A stretch of DNA of 38,273 nt from assembly GCA_016234805.1 (NCBI GenBank), contig JACRNU010000103.1, forward strand, positions 1-38,273, in the 5' to 3' direction. The notes under the pieces are model-generated. The model was not told the origin of the DNA, made no database searches, and saw nothing but the letters and a program-made list of their open reading frames with translations. This DNA comes from Elusimicrobiota bacterium. Lineage in GTDB: Bacteria > Elusimicrobiota > Elusimicrobia > UBA1565 > UBA9628. Made by a program: the position numbers and the translations under genes. Positions 1 to 10,261 of this stretch are shown here, one piece after another (the stretch's first letter is position 1; each line of letters opens with the position of its first letter).

Positions 1-2
1 AA

Positions 3-62
3 AAGCGAGAACTCGAGATTGCGAGGGCGCAGATCCAAGGGAGGAGGGTTTCCTACGAATAA
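3..62 (+). CDS. possible C-terminal end of an upstream gene
   Basis: A reading frame open from the window edge ends at TAA (60-62) and gives a charged tail (ELEIARAQIQGRRVSYE). It could be the last residues of a gene that starts outside the window. Base 3 of codons is less GC-biased here than in the neighbours, and no family can be recognised from 19 residues. It may be chance. Confidence 0.25.
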   Translation, partial: KRELEIARAQIQGRRVSYE

Positions 63-165
63 CGGATTATGCTGACGCTATCAGCAGAACCAGCGGTTCC
101 GAAATTCGAAAGAAGCCGGTGCGCGAGTTGCGGAATGTAGGCTCAAAGGCGCTTATAGGAGGAAA

Positions 166-174
166 TGATATAAT
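166..174 (+). promoter_or_regulatory. extended -10 promoter of leuS
   Basis: TGATATAAT is a perfect extended -10 (TGn plus TATAAT). It ends 7 bases before the GTG chosen as the leuS start, so transcription would begin at or next to the start codon. No convincing -35 is visible, which extended -10 promoters tolerate. Confidence 0.5.
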
Positions 175-181
175 CGGCTTC

Positions 182-2716
<2,535 letters not shown>

Positions 2717-2727
2717 GGAACCTTCAT

Positions 2728-3369
2728 ATGCGCGGATGGATGCCTGTCTTCCTTACCGGCTGCGCGGCCGCCGCGGCGCTGGCCGCGGGCCTGACAGCCT
2801 GCGGCTCGGACATGTCCTACCGGCCGTCGGCCCAGATACTGCCGAGCAACATCAAGAAGATCGCCATCCGCCACGCGCTCAACAAGACCCAGCAGTTCGG
2901 CCTCGAGGACAAGTTCACCCTGCGCGTGCGCGACGAGTTCCTCCGGGACGGCCGCTACCCCATCGTGCCGGAATCGGACGCGGACGGCATCGTGTGGATC
3001 ACCATCGGCCGCTACCTCCTCACCCCCATCCAGCACGACTCCAACCTCATCCCCACGGCCTACAAGCTCAGGATCGTCGTGGACCTGCAGTTCGTGGACC
3101 GGGCCGCGGGCTCAGCGCTCTGGGAGGAGAAGAATCTCGAAGGCATCACCCTCTACCCCGCCTCGACTTTGCCCGGAGGCAAGTCCGAGGAGGAGGCTCG
3201 CGAGGATATCTGGGACACCCTCGCCCGCGACGTGGTCAAGAGGGTGATCGAGGGCTTCGGGTCCGTGACCGGCAGTTCGGAGAAGCGCATCACCACCGAG
3301 GGACCTTCGACCGTGCCCGTCACGACGCACGGCAAGGACCTCCCCCCGGTCAACCCCAACCCCTACTGA
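2728..3369 (+). CDS. lptE: LptE-like LPS-assembly lipoprotein
   Basis: Likely outer-membrane lipoprotein that plugs the LptD barrel during lipopolysaccharide export. It has a signal peptide with lipobox LTAC (Cys25), then a conserved start (SNIKKIAIRHALNKT) typical of LptE/DUF799-like folds, and a Pro-rich polar tail. It is 213 residues long, within the LptE range. ATG 2728 has TGAGG at 2714-2718; that Shine-Dalgarno overlaps the leuS stop, so translation is probably coupled. Its position between leuS and holA matches the E. coli leuS-lptE-holA cluster and supports the call more than sequence alone. Another lipoprotein of similar fold remains possible. Confidence 0.75.
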   Translation: MRGWMPVFLTGCAAAAALAAGLTACGSDMSYRPSAQILPSNIKKIAIRHALNKTQQFGLEDKFTLRVRDEFLRDGRYPIVPESDADGIVWITIGRYLLTPIQHDSNLIPTAYKLRIVVDLQFVDRAAGSALWEEKNLEGITLYPASTLPGGKSEEEAREDIWDTLARDVVKRVIEGFGSVTGSSEKRITTEGPSTVPVTTHGKDLPPVNPNPY

Positions 3370-4406
3370 TGGAATCCAGGCCCCTGTCCTCCCGGGATCT
3401 CTCCAAGGAATGGGCCTCCGGGAGATTCCGTAAGTTCTACTACCTTCTGGGCCAGCCCGACGACGCGCGGGACGCCGTCGCCGAGCTCAAGGCCCGGTTC
3501 AAGGCCGACTCCTTCAACCTCTCCGAGTTCACCCGGGAATCCGACCCCGCCCACGCCGCGGTGTCCGACGCCCTGACCCAGCCCGTGTTCGCGGACCGCA
3601 GGCTCGTCATCGTCGGCCACCCGAAGATCGCGGGCCGCGACCCCGAGCCCTTCGTCGAATACCTCAAGGACCCTCTTGCCTCGACCACCCTGGTCATCGT
3701 CTCCGACGACCGCAAGCCCGGCGTCAAGGACCCCTTGGTCTCCCTGGCCAACACCCACGGCGCGGTCTGCGTCTTCTACGCCCTCCGGGACTATGAGGCC
3801 CGCGGCCGCGTCACCGACGACGCCAGGAAGCTCGGCAAGTCCCTGTCCCCGGACGCGGCCGAGTTCCTGGTCGAGGAAGCGGGACTCGACGGCCACATCC
3901 TGCGCCAGGAGCTCGAGAAAGCGGCGCTCTTCGTCGGCTCCGCCGGGAGCATCACCCGGGACGACCTGCTCGCCTGCCTGGGGTACACGAAGGGCGCCGA
4001 CCCCTACGTCCTCTCGCGGCTCATCGGCCGGCGCGACCTAAGCCGCTGCCTCGCCCACCTGAAGGTCGTCTTCTCCGCGGGCAAGGCGGAGGACCACGTC
4101 TTCCAGATCCTCGCCCAGACGCGCAACATCGTGGTCAAGCAGCTCCGGGCCAAGAGGATGCTCCGCCAAGGGGCGGACCCGGACGCGGTACTCGATGAGC
4201 TGCGGGTCAGCCGCAAGAAGCTCTACGAGGGCTTCCTGGAGTGGCTGTCTCCGCTGACGGAGCGGAGGCTGACGCGGGATCTGGGAGCCTGCCTGCGTTC
4301 CGAGGCTGACCTCAAATCCAAGGCATGGCTCGACGCGCGCCAGGAGACGGAGCGGCTCGTCGTTGAGCTCTGCCGGACTACTTCGCCTTTGGGGCGGGAG
4401 CTGTAG
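3369..4406 (+). CDS. holA: DNA polymerase III subunit delta
   Basis: Clamp-loader delta subunit, which opens the beta clamp during replication; 345 residues, the usual size. The N-terminal half has the degenerate AAA+ pattern of the family (FYYLLGQPDDARDAVAEL, then strand LVIVGHPKI and TLVIVSDDRKPG), followed by the helical lid (LVEEAGLDGHILRQELEKAALF) and the C-terminal collar region (DPYVLSRLIGRRDLSRCLAHL, HVFQILAQTRNIVVKQ). ATG overlaps the lptE stop (TGATG), so it is translationally coupled. Its 3' end overlaps convergent rpsT by 29 bp. The holA/rpsT convergence is also seen in Firmicutes. Confidence 0.88.
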   Translation: MESRPLSSRDLSKEWASGRFRKFYYLLGQPDDARDAVAELKARFKADSFNLSEFTRESDPAHAAVSDALTQPVFADRRLVIVGHPKIAGRDPEPFVEYLKDPLASTTLVIVSDDRKPGVKDPLVSLANTHGAVCVFYALRDYEARGRVTDDARKLGKSLSPDAAEFLVEEAGLDGHILRQELEKAALFVGSAGSITRDDLLACLGYTKGADPYVLSRLIGRRDLSRCLAHLKVVFSAGKAEDHVFQILAQTRNIVVKQLRAKRMLRQGADPDAVLDELRVSRKKLYEGFLEWLSPLTERRLTRDLGACLRSEADLKSKAWLDARQETERLVVELCRTTSPLGREL

Positions 4407-4686
4407 CCGACAGTTCTTTCGCCAGACGATGGGCCAGGCGGCCCTTCTTGCGCGCCGCGGCCTTCCAGTGGATGGCGCCCGTCCGCGCGGCCTTGTCGAT
4501 GAGCGAGTAGGCCTTCGAAAGGGCTTCCTTGTTCTTGGGATCCTTGGTCTGGGCGGCTTCGACCGTGGCCTTGGCGGCCAGCCGGATAGATTTCTTCATC
4601 GTCCGGTTGCGCAGATTGCGCTTGACGGACTGTCGGAACGCCTTGATCGCGCTGCGATGACGCTGGGACTTCTTCTGCTGAGCCAT
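4378..4686 (-). CDS. rpsT: 30S ribosomal protein S20
   Basis: Small-subunit protein that binds 16S rRNA; 102 residues. It starts MAQQKKSQRHRSAIKAFRQS and continues with the Arg/Lys-rich helices NRTMKKSIR and KAYSLIDKAARTGAIHWKAAARKKGRLAHRL, all typical of S20, plus an Ala/Pro/Lys tail. The frame is open far upstream but S20 begins at this Met. There is no Shine-Dalgarno; a -35/-10 pair lies just ahead (separate entry), suggesting a leaderless or nearly leaderless mRNA. It is single-gene and convergent with holA, sharing 29 bp at the 3' ends. Confidence 0.95.
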   Translation of the reverse strand: MAQQKKSQRHRSAIKAFRQSVKRNLRNRTMKKSIRLAAKATVEAAQTKDPKNKEALSKAYSLIDKAARTGAIHWKAAARKKGRLAHRLAKELSATAPAPKAK

Positions 4687-4695
4687 GTGTCGGTT

Positions 4696-4724
4696 ATTAA
4701 ACCACTTTATCGGGAGCCCGTCAA
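4696..4724 (-). promoter_or_regulatory. promoter of rpsT
   Basis: On the minus strand TTGACG (4724-4719), 17-base spacer, TTTAAT (4701-4696). The -10 ends 9 bases before the rpsT ATG, which predicts a leader of only about 2-4 bases. It is divergent from the promoter at 4745-4773. Confidence 0.6.
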
Positions 4725-4744
4725 CGACGCGACGCGCCCCGGCC

Positions 4745-4773
4745 TTGACAATATCCCGGCTCAGGGCTACCAT
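4745..4773 (+). promoter_or_regulatory. promoter of the HExxH protein gene, leaderless layout
   Basis: A perfect TTGACA (4745-4750), exactly 17 bases, then TACCAT (4768-4773). The seventh base after the -10 is the A of the ATG at 4780, so the mRNA would begin with its start codon. There is no Shine-Dalgarno. Confidence 0.6.
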
Positions 4774-4779
4774 ATCACC

Positions 4780-5640
4780 ATGTTCGCATCCCTCCTGTCG
4801 GCGCTCCTTGCCTTGGCCCCGGCCCCCTCCTGGGGAGGGGCGCTCGACCAGGCCTGCGCCCAGGCGGAACGTCAGGAGGACTGCTTCAGAATGACCGCCA
4901 GGCAAGCGTCGAGCCCGGCCCAGCCCGCCGCGGAGTCCCTGCGGCTCTGCCCTCGGGATTGGGAGATAAGCCGCCGCGGCGGCTGCGTGGCCGAGACCGA
5001 CGGATTCGGGATCCGCCAGCAGGCCTTCGTCCACCCGGGAGGCTGGGTCGTGGACAAGCGCTGCCTGGAGGATTCCCGGATTTCCAGGACGGAGTTCCTG
5101 GCCGCCCTGACCGCGGCGCACCGAAGGATGGACCCTTCCGTCAAGGTCCGCTCCGGAGGCTGCCTGGGGGAATTCAACCCCGAGTGGGGCCGAGAGCTGA
5201 CCGACGCGGTCTGGTCCAGACGCGTCCATGTCTCCTGCCCGCCCTACGACAAGGAATCAAAGACCTGCGCCCACTACTCCCCGCGCCAGAACAGCCAGGT
5301 GCTGGTCATGGGGAACTTCGGCCGCTGCGTGGGACCGGAAACGACCGGCCTGGCCGGTGTCCTGTTCCACGAGACCCTGCACGCGGCCGGAGCAGACAAC
5401 TATTCCACGGAGAAGCACAACCGGTCGTGGGATATGGAGCAGTATATTTTCGTCTCCGACCGGGTCTACGGCGCGGAAGCGACCTGCTTCTGGGGCACGG
5501 ATCCCCGCCTGCGGACGCAGGTCAACATCCTCCAGTGCAAGAAGACCGTCTCCTACGACGCCTCCAATCCGCGGCACGACCTCTGCGAGGGGTTCAACAC
5601 CTCCTTCACGGACATCCCCGCGGGCTTCATCAAGCATTAA
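4780..5640 (+). CDS. secreted cysteine-rich HExxH protein, putative zinc peptidase
   Basis: 286 residues with an N-terminal signal peptide (MFASLLSALLALAPAPSWG, cleavage near residue 20). The mature part carries 12 cysteines spread along its length, which suggests disulfides outside the cytoplasm. FHETLHAAGADN (HETLH at 197-201) matches the HExxH zinc-peptidase signature, with an Asp five residues after the second His as a possible third ligand, close to but not exactly the metzincin pattern. I do not recognise the family. The peptidase function is inferred from this motif only. The start is fixed by the signal peptide and by the promoter immediately before it. Confidence 0.7.
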   Translation: MFASLLSALLALAPAPSWGGALDQACAQAERQEDCFRMTARQASSPAQPAAESLRLCPRDWEISRRGGCVAETDGFGIRQQAFVHPGGWVVDKRCLEDSRISRTEFLAALTAAHRRMDPSVKVRSGGCLGEFNPEWGRELTDAVWSRRVHVSCPPYDKESKTCAHYSPRQNSQVLVMGNFGRCVGPETTGLAGVLFHETLHAAGADNYSTEKHNRSWDMEQYIFVSDRVYGAEATCFWGTDPRLRTQVNILQCKKTVSYDASNPRHDLCEGFNTSFTDIPAGFIKH

Positions 5641-5664
5641 ACGACGCGGCCTCCCCTGGTTTCA

Positions 5665-5670
5665 TACAAT
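5665..5670 (+). promoter_or_regulatory. -10 box of uvrC
   Basis: TACAAT lies 9 bases before the uvrC ATG, and no Shine-Dalgarno lies between them. No good -35 was found. It fits the short-gap pattern of other first genes here. Confidence 0.4.
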
Positions 5671-5679
5671 GGGCTGGTC

Positions 5680-6990
5680 ATGCCCGGGACCGTGGACATC
5701 AAGCACTTGCCGCATGCCTGCGGGGTCTACCTCATGCGGGACGCGGCCTCCTCCATCATCTACATCGGCAAGGCCAAGGACCTGGCCAAGCGGGTCGCCC
5801 AGTACTTTAACCCCTCACGGCAGGACAAGAGCGCGGCCATGGTCCCCCTCATCCGGCGCATCGACTACATCCCCTGCGCCTCCGAGAGGGAGGCCCTGCT
5901 CCTCGAACGCCGCCTCATCGGCAGCCGCCAGCCCTTCTTCAACTCGATGTGGAAGGACGGAAAATCCTACCCCTGGGTGAAGATCTCGCTCGGAGAGGAT
6001 TTCCCGCGCATGACCCTGGCCCGGCGCAGGCTCAAGGACGGGGGAGCCTACTTCGGCCCCTACCCCAACGTAAGCGCGGTCCGCGGCCTGCTGAACACCC
6101 TCTGGCGCGGGAAGACCTTCCCCTTAAGGCCGTGCCGCTGGGAGTTCTCCTCGTCCAGGCCCCTCGACCGCAGGAAGATCCGCGCCTGCCTCTATTACCA
6201 CACCGGCGAGTGCCCGGCCCCGTGCGCGGGAAAGATCTCCATCGAGGGCTACCGCCGCATCGCCGAGAATGCGGTCCTCTTCTTCCGGGGGCGCTACGAC
6301 GCGCTCCGGCGCGAGTTCGAAGCGGCCATGAAGGAGGCTTCCGCGGGCCTGCGCTTCGAAGAGGCCGCGCTCCTGCGGGACAACTTGGCGGCCCTCGGCC
6401 AGATGGGGGAGCGCGTGCGCGTGGAGGCGCTGACCCTTTCGGACATCGACCGGCCCGTCTCACGCTCCCGGGCCGTCACGGACCTCAAGGACGCCCTGGG
6501 CCTGGCCAAGCCCCCCCACCACATCGAGTGCTTCGACATCTCGCATTTCCAGGGACGCCAGACCGTGGCCGCCATGGTCTGCTTCTTCGGAGGAGAGCCC
6601 CGCCGGGACCACTACCGCCGGTTCCGGCTCCGCGACGCGGCCGGGATCGACGACTTCAAGGCCATGGCCGAGGTCGTGACCCGGCGCTACCGCCGCCTTC
6701 AATCCGCGGACGAACCCATGCCGGACCTGGTCCTCGTGGACGGCGGCAAGGGGCAGCTTTCCAGCGCCCACGAAGCGCTCAAAGCGTTGGGCCTCAGAAT
6801 CCCCGTCGCGGCCCTGGCAAAAAGGGCTGAGGAGATATTCATGGAAGGCCGGGCAGGCTCCGTGGTCCTGGACCGCGGCCTGCCTGCCCTGCAACTGCTG
6901 CAGCGCCTCCGCGACGAGGCCCACCGGTTCGGCCTCGCCTATCACACCCTGCTGCGCAAGAAGGACCTCCTCGGTCCTGACGCCGGATAG
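5680..6990 (+). CDS. uvrC: UvrC-like excinuclease subunit lacking the C-terminal HhH domain
   Basis: Nucleotide excision repair endonuclease. In order: GIY-YIG nuclease (GVYL 15-18, IYIG 27-30), the four-Cys cluster that ligates Fe-S in UvrC (about residues 150-182), a UVR motif (GLRFEEAALLRDNLAAL) for UvrB contact, and the RNase H-like 3'... 5'-side nuclease with D286 (ECFDISH), D354 (LVDGGKGQL) and the DEAHRFG His. It ends ten residues after that domain, at 436 residues, whereas standard UvrC has about 600 and a tandem helix-hairpin-helix DNA-binding tail. The following gene starts 10 bases later with its own Shine-Dalgarno, so the short form looks native. Likely co-transcribed with the methyltransferase. 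Confidence 0.9.
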   Translation: MPGTVDIKHLPHACGVYLMRDAASSIIYIGKAKDLAKRVAQYFNPSRQDKSAAMVPLIRRIDYIPCASEREALLLERRLIGSRQPFFNSMWKDGKSYPWVKISLGEDFPRMTLARRRLKDGGAYFGPYPNVSAVRGLLNTLWRGKTFPLRPCRWEFSSSRPLDRRKIRACLYYHTGECPAPCAGKISIEGYRRIAENAVLFFRGRYDALRREFEAAMKEASAGLRFEEAALLRDNLAALGQMGERVRVEALTLSDIDRPVSRSRAVTDLKDALGLAKPPHHIECFDISHFQGRQTVAAMVCFFGGEPRRDHYRRFRLRDAAGIDDFKAMAEVVTRRYRRLQSADEPMPDLVLVDGGKGQLSSAHEALKALGLRIPVAALAKRAEEIFMEGRAGSVVLDRGLPALQLLQRLRDEAHRFGLAYHTLLRKKDLLGPDAG

Positions 6991-7000
6991 GAGACACCTC

Positions 7001-7747
7001 ATGCCCGCCCCCCTGAAGGTCACGCTGGGAGACGCCTTCGGCCGATGGCTCATCGAAGCCCGCCAAGGCAAGGACGTCGGCAGCGTCATCGAGCGCGACG
7101 ACGGCTATGTCGAGCCCGAATGGGGCAAGAAGGTCTATTTCGCTGAACACCGGCGCTGGACCCCGGCGGAGCGGCAGTCCCTGCGGCTGGCGCGGGGCAG
7201 GGTCCTCGACGTGGGCTGCGGCGCCGGACGGCACAGTCTCCACCTCCAGGCCCTCGGGCTCAAGATCACGGCCATCGACCACTCTCCGGGCGCGGTCAAG
7301 GTGTGCCGCCTGCGAGGACTCAAGGATGTCCGGCGCATGGAGCTTTCCGGCATCGGCCGCATCCAAGCGGGCTCGTTCGACACGGTCATCATGATGGGGA
7401 ACAACTTCGGCGTCCTGGAAAACCCCTCCCGGGCCAGGGTCCACCTCCGCCGGCTCCATCGGGTGACCTCGCCGAGGGGACGCATCATCGCCCAGACCAT
7501 GGACCCATTCAAGACCACGATCCCGGAACATCTTGCTTATCAGGCGGACAACCGCAGGAGAGGCAGAGCCCCCGGCCAGGTCCGCCTGCGCATCCGCTAC
7601 CGCAAGCTGGCCGACCCCTGGTTCGACTACCTCTTTGTTTCCAAAAAAGAACTCAAGGACATCCTGAAGGGCACTGGCTGGACCCTCGAGCGCACCTTCC
7701 CCGGATCAGGGCCCATCTACATCATGGTCCTCCGCAAGACCCATTAA
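7001..7747 (+). CDS. class I SAM-dependent methyltransferase
   Basis: 248 residues with a Rossmann methyltransferase core: motif I VLDVGCGAGRHS (68-79), motif II strand ITAIDHSPGAVKVC, motif IV-like FDTVIMMGNNFGVLE and a late LRRLHRVTSPRGRIIAQ strand. The MMGNNFG segment is found in several small-molecule methyltransferases, but the substrate cannot be told. An AGGAG Shine-Dalgarno sits 7 bases before the ATG, 10 bases after the uvrC stop, so the pair is probably an operon. The stop codon lies within the first of three TTAATGGTGTC repeats leading into a large palindrome. Confidence 0.8.
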   Translation: MPAPLKVTLGDAFGRWLIEARQGKDVGSVIERDDGYVEPEWGKKVYFAEHRRWTPAERQSLRLARGRVLDVGCGAGRHSLHLQALGLKITAIDHSPGAVKVCRLRGLKDVRRMELSGIGRIQAGSFDTVIMMGNNFGVLENPSRARVHLRRLHRVTSPRGRIIAQTMDPFKTTIPEHLAYQADNRRRGRAPGQVRLRIRYRKLADPWFDYLFVSKKELKDILKGTGWTLERTFPGSGPIYIMVLRKTH

Positions 7748-7778
7748 TGGTGTCTTAATGGTGTCTCTTAATGGTGTC
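7744..7778 (+). repeat. three direct copies of TTAATGGTGTC
   Basis: TTAATGGTGTC occurs at 7744-7754, 7755-7765 and 7768-7778. The last copy runs into the left arm of the 31-bp palindrome, whose arms themselves start with GGTGTC, so the three copies look like partial duplications of the palindrome edge. Confidence 0.85.
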
Positions 7779-7837
7779 AGACATTGCGTAACTTGCATAA
7801 CTCGGAGAGTTATGCAAGTTACGCAATGTCTGACACC
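7773..7837. repeat. 31-bp perfect inverted repeat with 3-base loop
   Basis: The arm 7773-7803 (starting GGTGTCAGACATTGCG) is perfectly complementary to 7807-7837, separated by GGA. It sits between convergent genes (methyltransferase and pilC) and could end transcription from both sides. It is AT-richer than the surroundings, and the GGTGTCAGAC edge resembles palindromic elements mobilised by REP-associated (Y1) transposases; the mobility is inference and no such transposase is in the window. Confidence 0.9.
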
Positions 7838-7852
7838 AGCAGCCAGCAGGGC

Positions 7853-9070
7853 TTAACCGGCCTTGCTGGCCAGCTCGCCCATGCCGAACATGGGCATGAA
7901 CATGGCGATGACGATGGTGCCGATGACCACGCCCATGACGCAGATGACGATGGGCTCGATCATGGAGGTCAGGCCCTTGACGGCCGTGTCGACCTCCTGG
8001 TCGTAGAACTCGGCGATCTTGGCCAGCATGATGTCGAGGGCGCCGGTCTCCTCGCCGACCGAGATCATGGAGGTCACCATGTTGGGGAAGACTCCGGACT
8101 TCCTCAGGGGGTCGGCCAGGCGGCCTCCCTCGCGGATGGACTCGCGGGTCGCCAGGACGGCCTCCGAAATGATCACGTTGCCGGCCGTGGCAGCCACGGT
8201 CTCCAGGGCCTGCATGATGGGCACGCCGGATTTGACCAGTGTGCCCAGGGTGCGCGTGAACTTGGCGACCGCCACCTTCTTGAGCAGGATGCCGAACACC
8301 GGGAGCTGCAGGAGCTTCCCGTCGATGAGCTTCTGGCCCGCGGGGGTGGCGTAGAACTTCTTGACCCCGTAGTACCCGCCGACGGGCATCAGGAGGATCA
8401 CGATGAAGTACTTCTTCATTATGTTGGAGGTGTCGATGAGCATCTGGGTGATGAAAGGCAGTTCCGCGCCGAAGCTCGCGAAGATCCTCTCGAAGGTCGG
8501 GATGACGAAGACCATGAGGAAGACCGTGACCACGGCGCAGATGCTCAAGACGATGATGGGGTACATCATCGCGCCCTTGACCTTGGCCTTGAGCTGTTCG
8601 GCGTTCTCGAGGTAGCTCGTCAGGCGCTCCAGGATCGTGTCCAGGATGCCGCCCAGTTCGCCGGCCCTGATCATGGCCGTGTAGAGCTCAGGGAAGGCCT
8701 GCGGGTATTTCTTCAGGGTATCCGAGATCGAGAGGCCGCCCTCGATGTCGGCCTTGACGTTGCCCAGGATCTCCTTGAAGGTGGGGTTCTCGCACTGGGC
8801 CTCCAGGATTCCCAAACCCTGCACGATGGGCACGCCGGCGCTGACCAGGGTGGAGAGCTGGCGGGAGAAGAGCACGAGATCCTTGGTCCCGACCGAGGGC
8901 TTGCCCTTCAGGAACGACATGGGGTTGAAGCCGGCCTTCTCCTTGATCTCGATGACGGTGAGTTTTTGGCCCCGGAGCCGGGCTTCCGCCTCCCTCTGGA
9001 CCGGCGCGTCGACCGTTCCCTCCGTGACGCTCCCGTCCGCTCCCTTGGCCTTATAGGTGAAGACTGGCAT
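7853..9070 (-). CDS. pilC: type IV pilus / type II secretion inner-membrane platform protein
   Basis: 405 residues, the normal PilC/GspF length. Two homologous T2SF domains are visible: one around FSRQLSTLVSAGVPIVQGL with AGELGGILDTILERL, the second around FTRTLGTLVKSGVPIMQAL with VGEETGALDIMLAKI. Three membrane segments fit the family (MMYPIIVLSICAVVTVFLMVFV, IVILLMPVGGYYGV, and C-terminal PIVICVMGVVIGTIVIAMF). PilC recruits the pilus ATPases in the inner membrane. It lies 16 bases downstream of pilT and probably shares its promoter. Confidence 0.95.
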   Translation of the reverse strand: MPVFTYKAKGADGSVTEGTVDAPVQREAEARLRGQKLTVIEIKEKAGFNPMSFLKGKPSVGTKDLVLFSRQLSTLVSAGVPIVQGLGILEAQCENPTFKEILGNVKADIEGGLSISDTLKKYPQAFPELYTAMIRAGELGGILDTILERLTSYLENAEQLKAKVKGAMMYPIIVLSICAVVTVFLMVFVIPTFERIFASFGAELPFITQMLIDTSNIMKKYFIVILLMPVGGYYGVKKFYATPAGQKLIDGKLLQLPVFGILLKKVAVAKFTRTLGTLVKSGVPIMQALETVAATAGNVIISEAVLATRESIREGGRLADPLRKSGVFPNMVTSMISVGEETGALDIMLAKIAEFYDQEVDTAVKGLTSMIEPIVICVMGVVIGTIVIAMFMPMFGMGELASKAG

Positions 9071-9086
9071 GGTTCAAGGTCTCCGT

Positions 9087-10166
9087 TCAGCTGTTGGGCC
9101 CGCCGATCGAGCGCTGCAGCAGACGCTTGAGGTCTTCCGAATCGAGCGAGTGCTGCATCGCCTCCTGGTAGGTGATGCGCTTCTGGCGGTAAAGATCCGC
9201 TAGGGATTGGTTCATGGTCTGCATGCCGAGCTTGCCCCCGGTCTGGATGGCCAGGGGGATCTGCTCGACCTTCTGCTCGCGGATGACGTTGCGCAAAGCC
9301 TGCGTGGCGATGAGGATCTCCGAGGCCATGACCCGGCCCTGTCCCGAGGCGTGGACGAGGAGCTGCTGGGCCATGACCGCCTGGAGCACGAAGGAGAGCT
9401 GGACGCGGACCTGCTCGATCTGGTGCTGGGGGAAGACGTCGATGATGCGGTTGATGGTCTGGGCGCAGTCGTTGGTGTGCAGGGTGGCCAGCACCAGATG
9501 GCCCGTCTCGGCGATGGTCAGGGCCGCGCTGATGGTCTCGAGGTCGCGCAGCTCGCCGATCAGGATAACGTCGGGGTCCTGCCTCAGGACGAACTTGAGG
9601 GCCGCGGCGAAAGACTCCGTGTCCGCGCCGACCTCCCGCTGATTGACGAGGCACTTCTTGTGCGCGTGCACGTATTCGATGGGGTCCTCGACCGTCACGA
9701 TGTGGCCGTTCCTGGTCTCGTTGATGTGGTCGATCATGCTGGCCAGGGTCGTGGATTTCCCCGACCCTGTCGGCCCGGTCACGAGGAGCAGGCCCTTGGG
9801 GACCTTCACGAGGTCGTAGACCACGCTGGGGATGCCGAGCTCCTCGAAGGTCTTGAAGGAGTTGGGGATGGCGCGGATGGCGGCCCCGACGGCCCCCTTC
9901 TGCCGATAGATGTTCATCCTCAGCCGGCCGATGCCCTTGAGGCCGAAAGCCAGGTCGAGCTCGTTGGTGGCCTCGAAGCGCTGCCGCTGGGCGTCCGTGA
10001 GGAGGGAATAGACCAGGGCCTGAGCCACCTCGGGATTCAGCTTGTCGAACGGGGTGGGAACCAGCTCTCCGTCGATGCGCAGTGTGGGAGGAGCCGCCAC
10101 CGTCAGATGCAAGTCGGATGCGCCCCTCTCATGCATCAGAAGGAATAGCTCCGACATCGATATCAT
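9087..10166 (-). CDS. pilT: type IV pilus retraction ATPase PilT
   Basis: Cytoplasmic hexameric ATPase that depolymerises type IV pili for twitching and DNA uptake; 359 residues. Motifs: N-terminal ASDLHLT, arginine-finger segment GRLRMNIY, AIRAIP (96-101), Walker A GPTGSGKST (131-139), Asp box VTVEDPIEY, Walker B ILIGELRDLETI, His box LATLHTND, and the AIRNVI-like retraction signature as ALRNVIRE. These favour PilT over PilB, whose N-terminus and cysteines are absent. ATG 10166 is chosen; a second ATG three codons on is possible. It is preceded by a strong sigma-70-like promoter at 10226-10254 and followed by pilC. Confidence 0.95.
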   Translation of the reverse strand: MISMSELFLLMHERGASDLHLTVAAPPTLRIDGELVPTPFDKLNPEVAQALVYSLLTDAQRQRFEATNELDLAFGLKGIGRLRMNIYRQKGAVGAAIRAIPNSFKTFEELGIPSVVYDLVKVPKGLLLVTGPTGSGKSTTLASMIDHINETRNGHIVTVEDPIEYVHAHKKCLVNQREVGADTESFAAALKFVLRQDPDVILIGELRDLETISAALTIAETGHLVLATLHTNDCAQTINRIIDVFPQHQIEQVRVQLSFVLQAVMAQQLLVHASGQGRVMASEILIATQALRNVIREQKVEQIPLAIQTGGKLGMQTMNQSLADLYRQKRITYQEAMQHSLDSEDLKRLLQRSIGGPNS

Positions 10167-10225
10167 GTCTTAGATTCCCTTAATATAGCGAGGTCAGGAC
10201 TCGGAATAGCAAAACCTGCTTATTA

Positions 10226-10254
10226 AGAATAGCCGTCAAACCACATCTTGTCAA
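10226..10254 (-). promoter_or_regulatory. promoter of pilT-pilC
   Basis: Minus strand: perfect TTGACA (10254-10249), 17-base spacer, TATTCT (10231-10226). The leader to the pilT ATG would be about 50-60 bases. It starts just past the stop codon of the preceding proline-rich gene, separating the two units. Confidence 0.65.
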
Positions 10255-10261
10255 TGGGGCG

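Noticed and set aside
63..165. Leader region before leuS considered for a T-box or other riboswitch
   Set aside because: No T-box consensus or stable terminator/antiterminator pair could be seen, and the extended -10 lies downstream of it.
7784..9130. 448-codon plus-strand frame opposite pilC
   Set aside because: Asp/His/Gly-rich mirror of the pilC codons; pilC is certain on the other strand.
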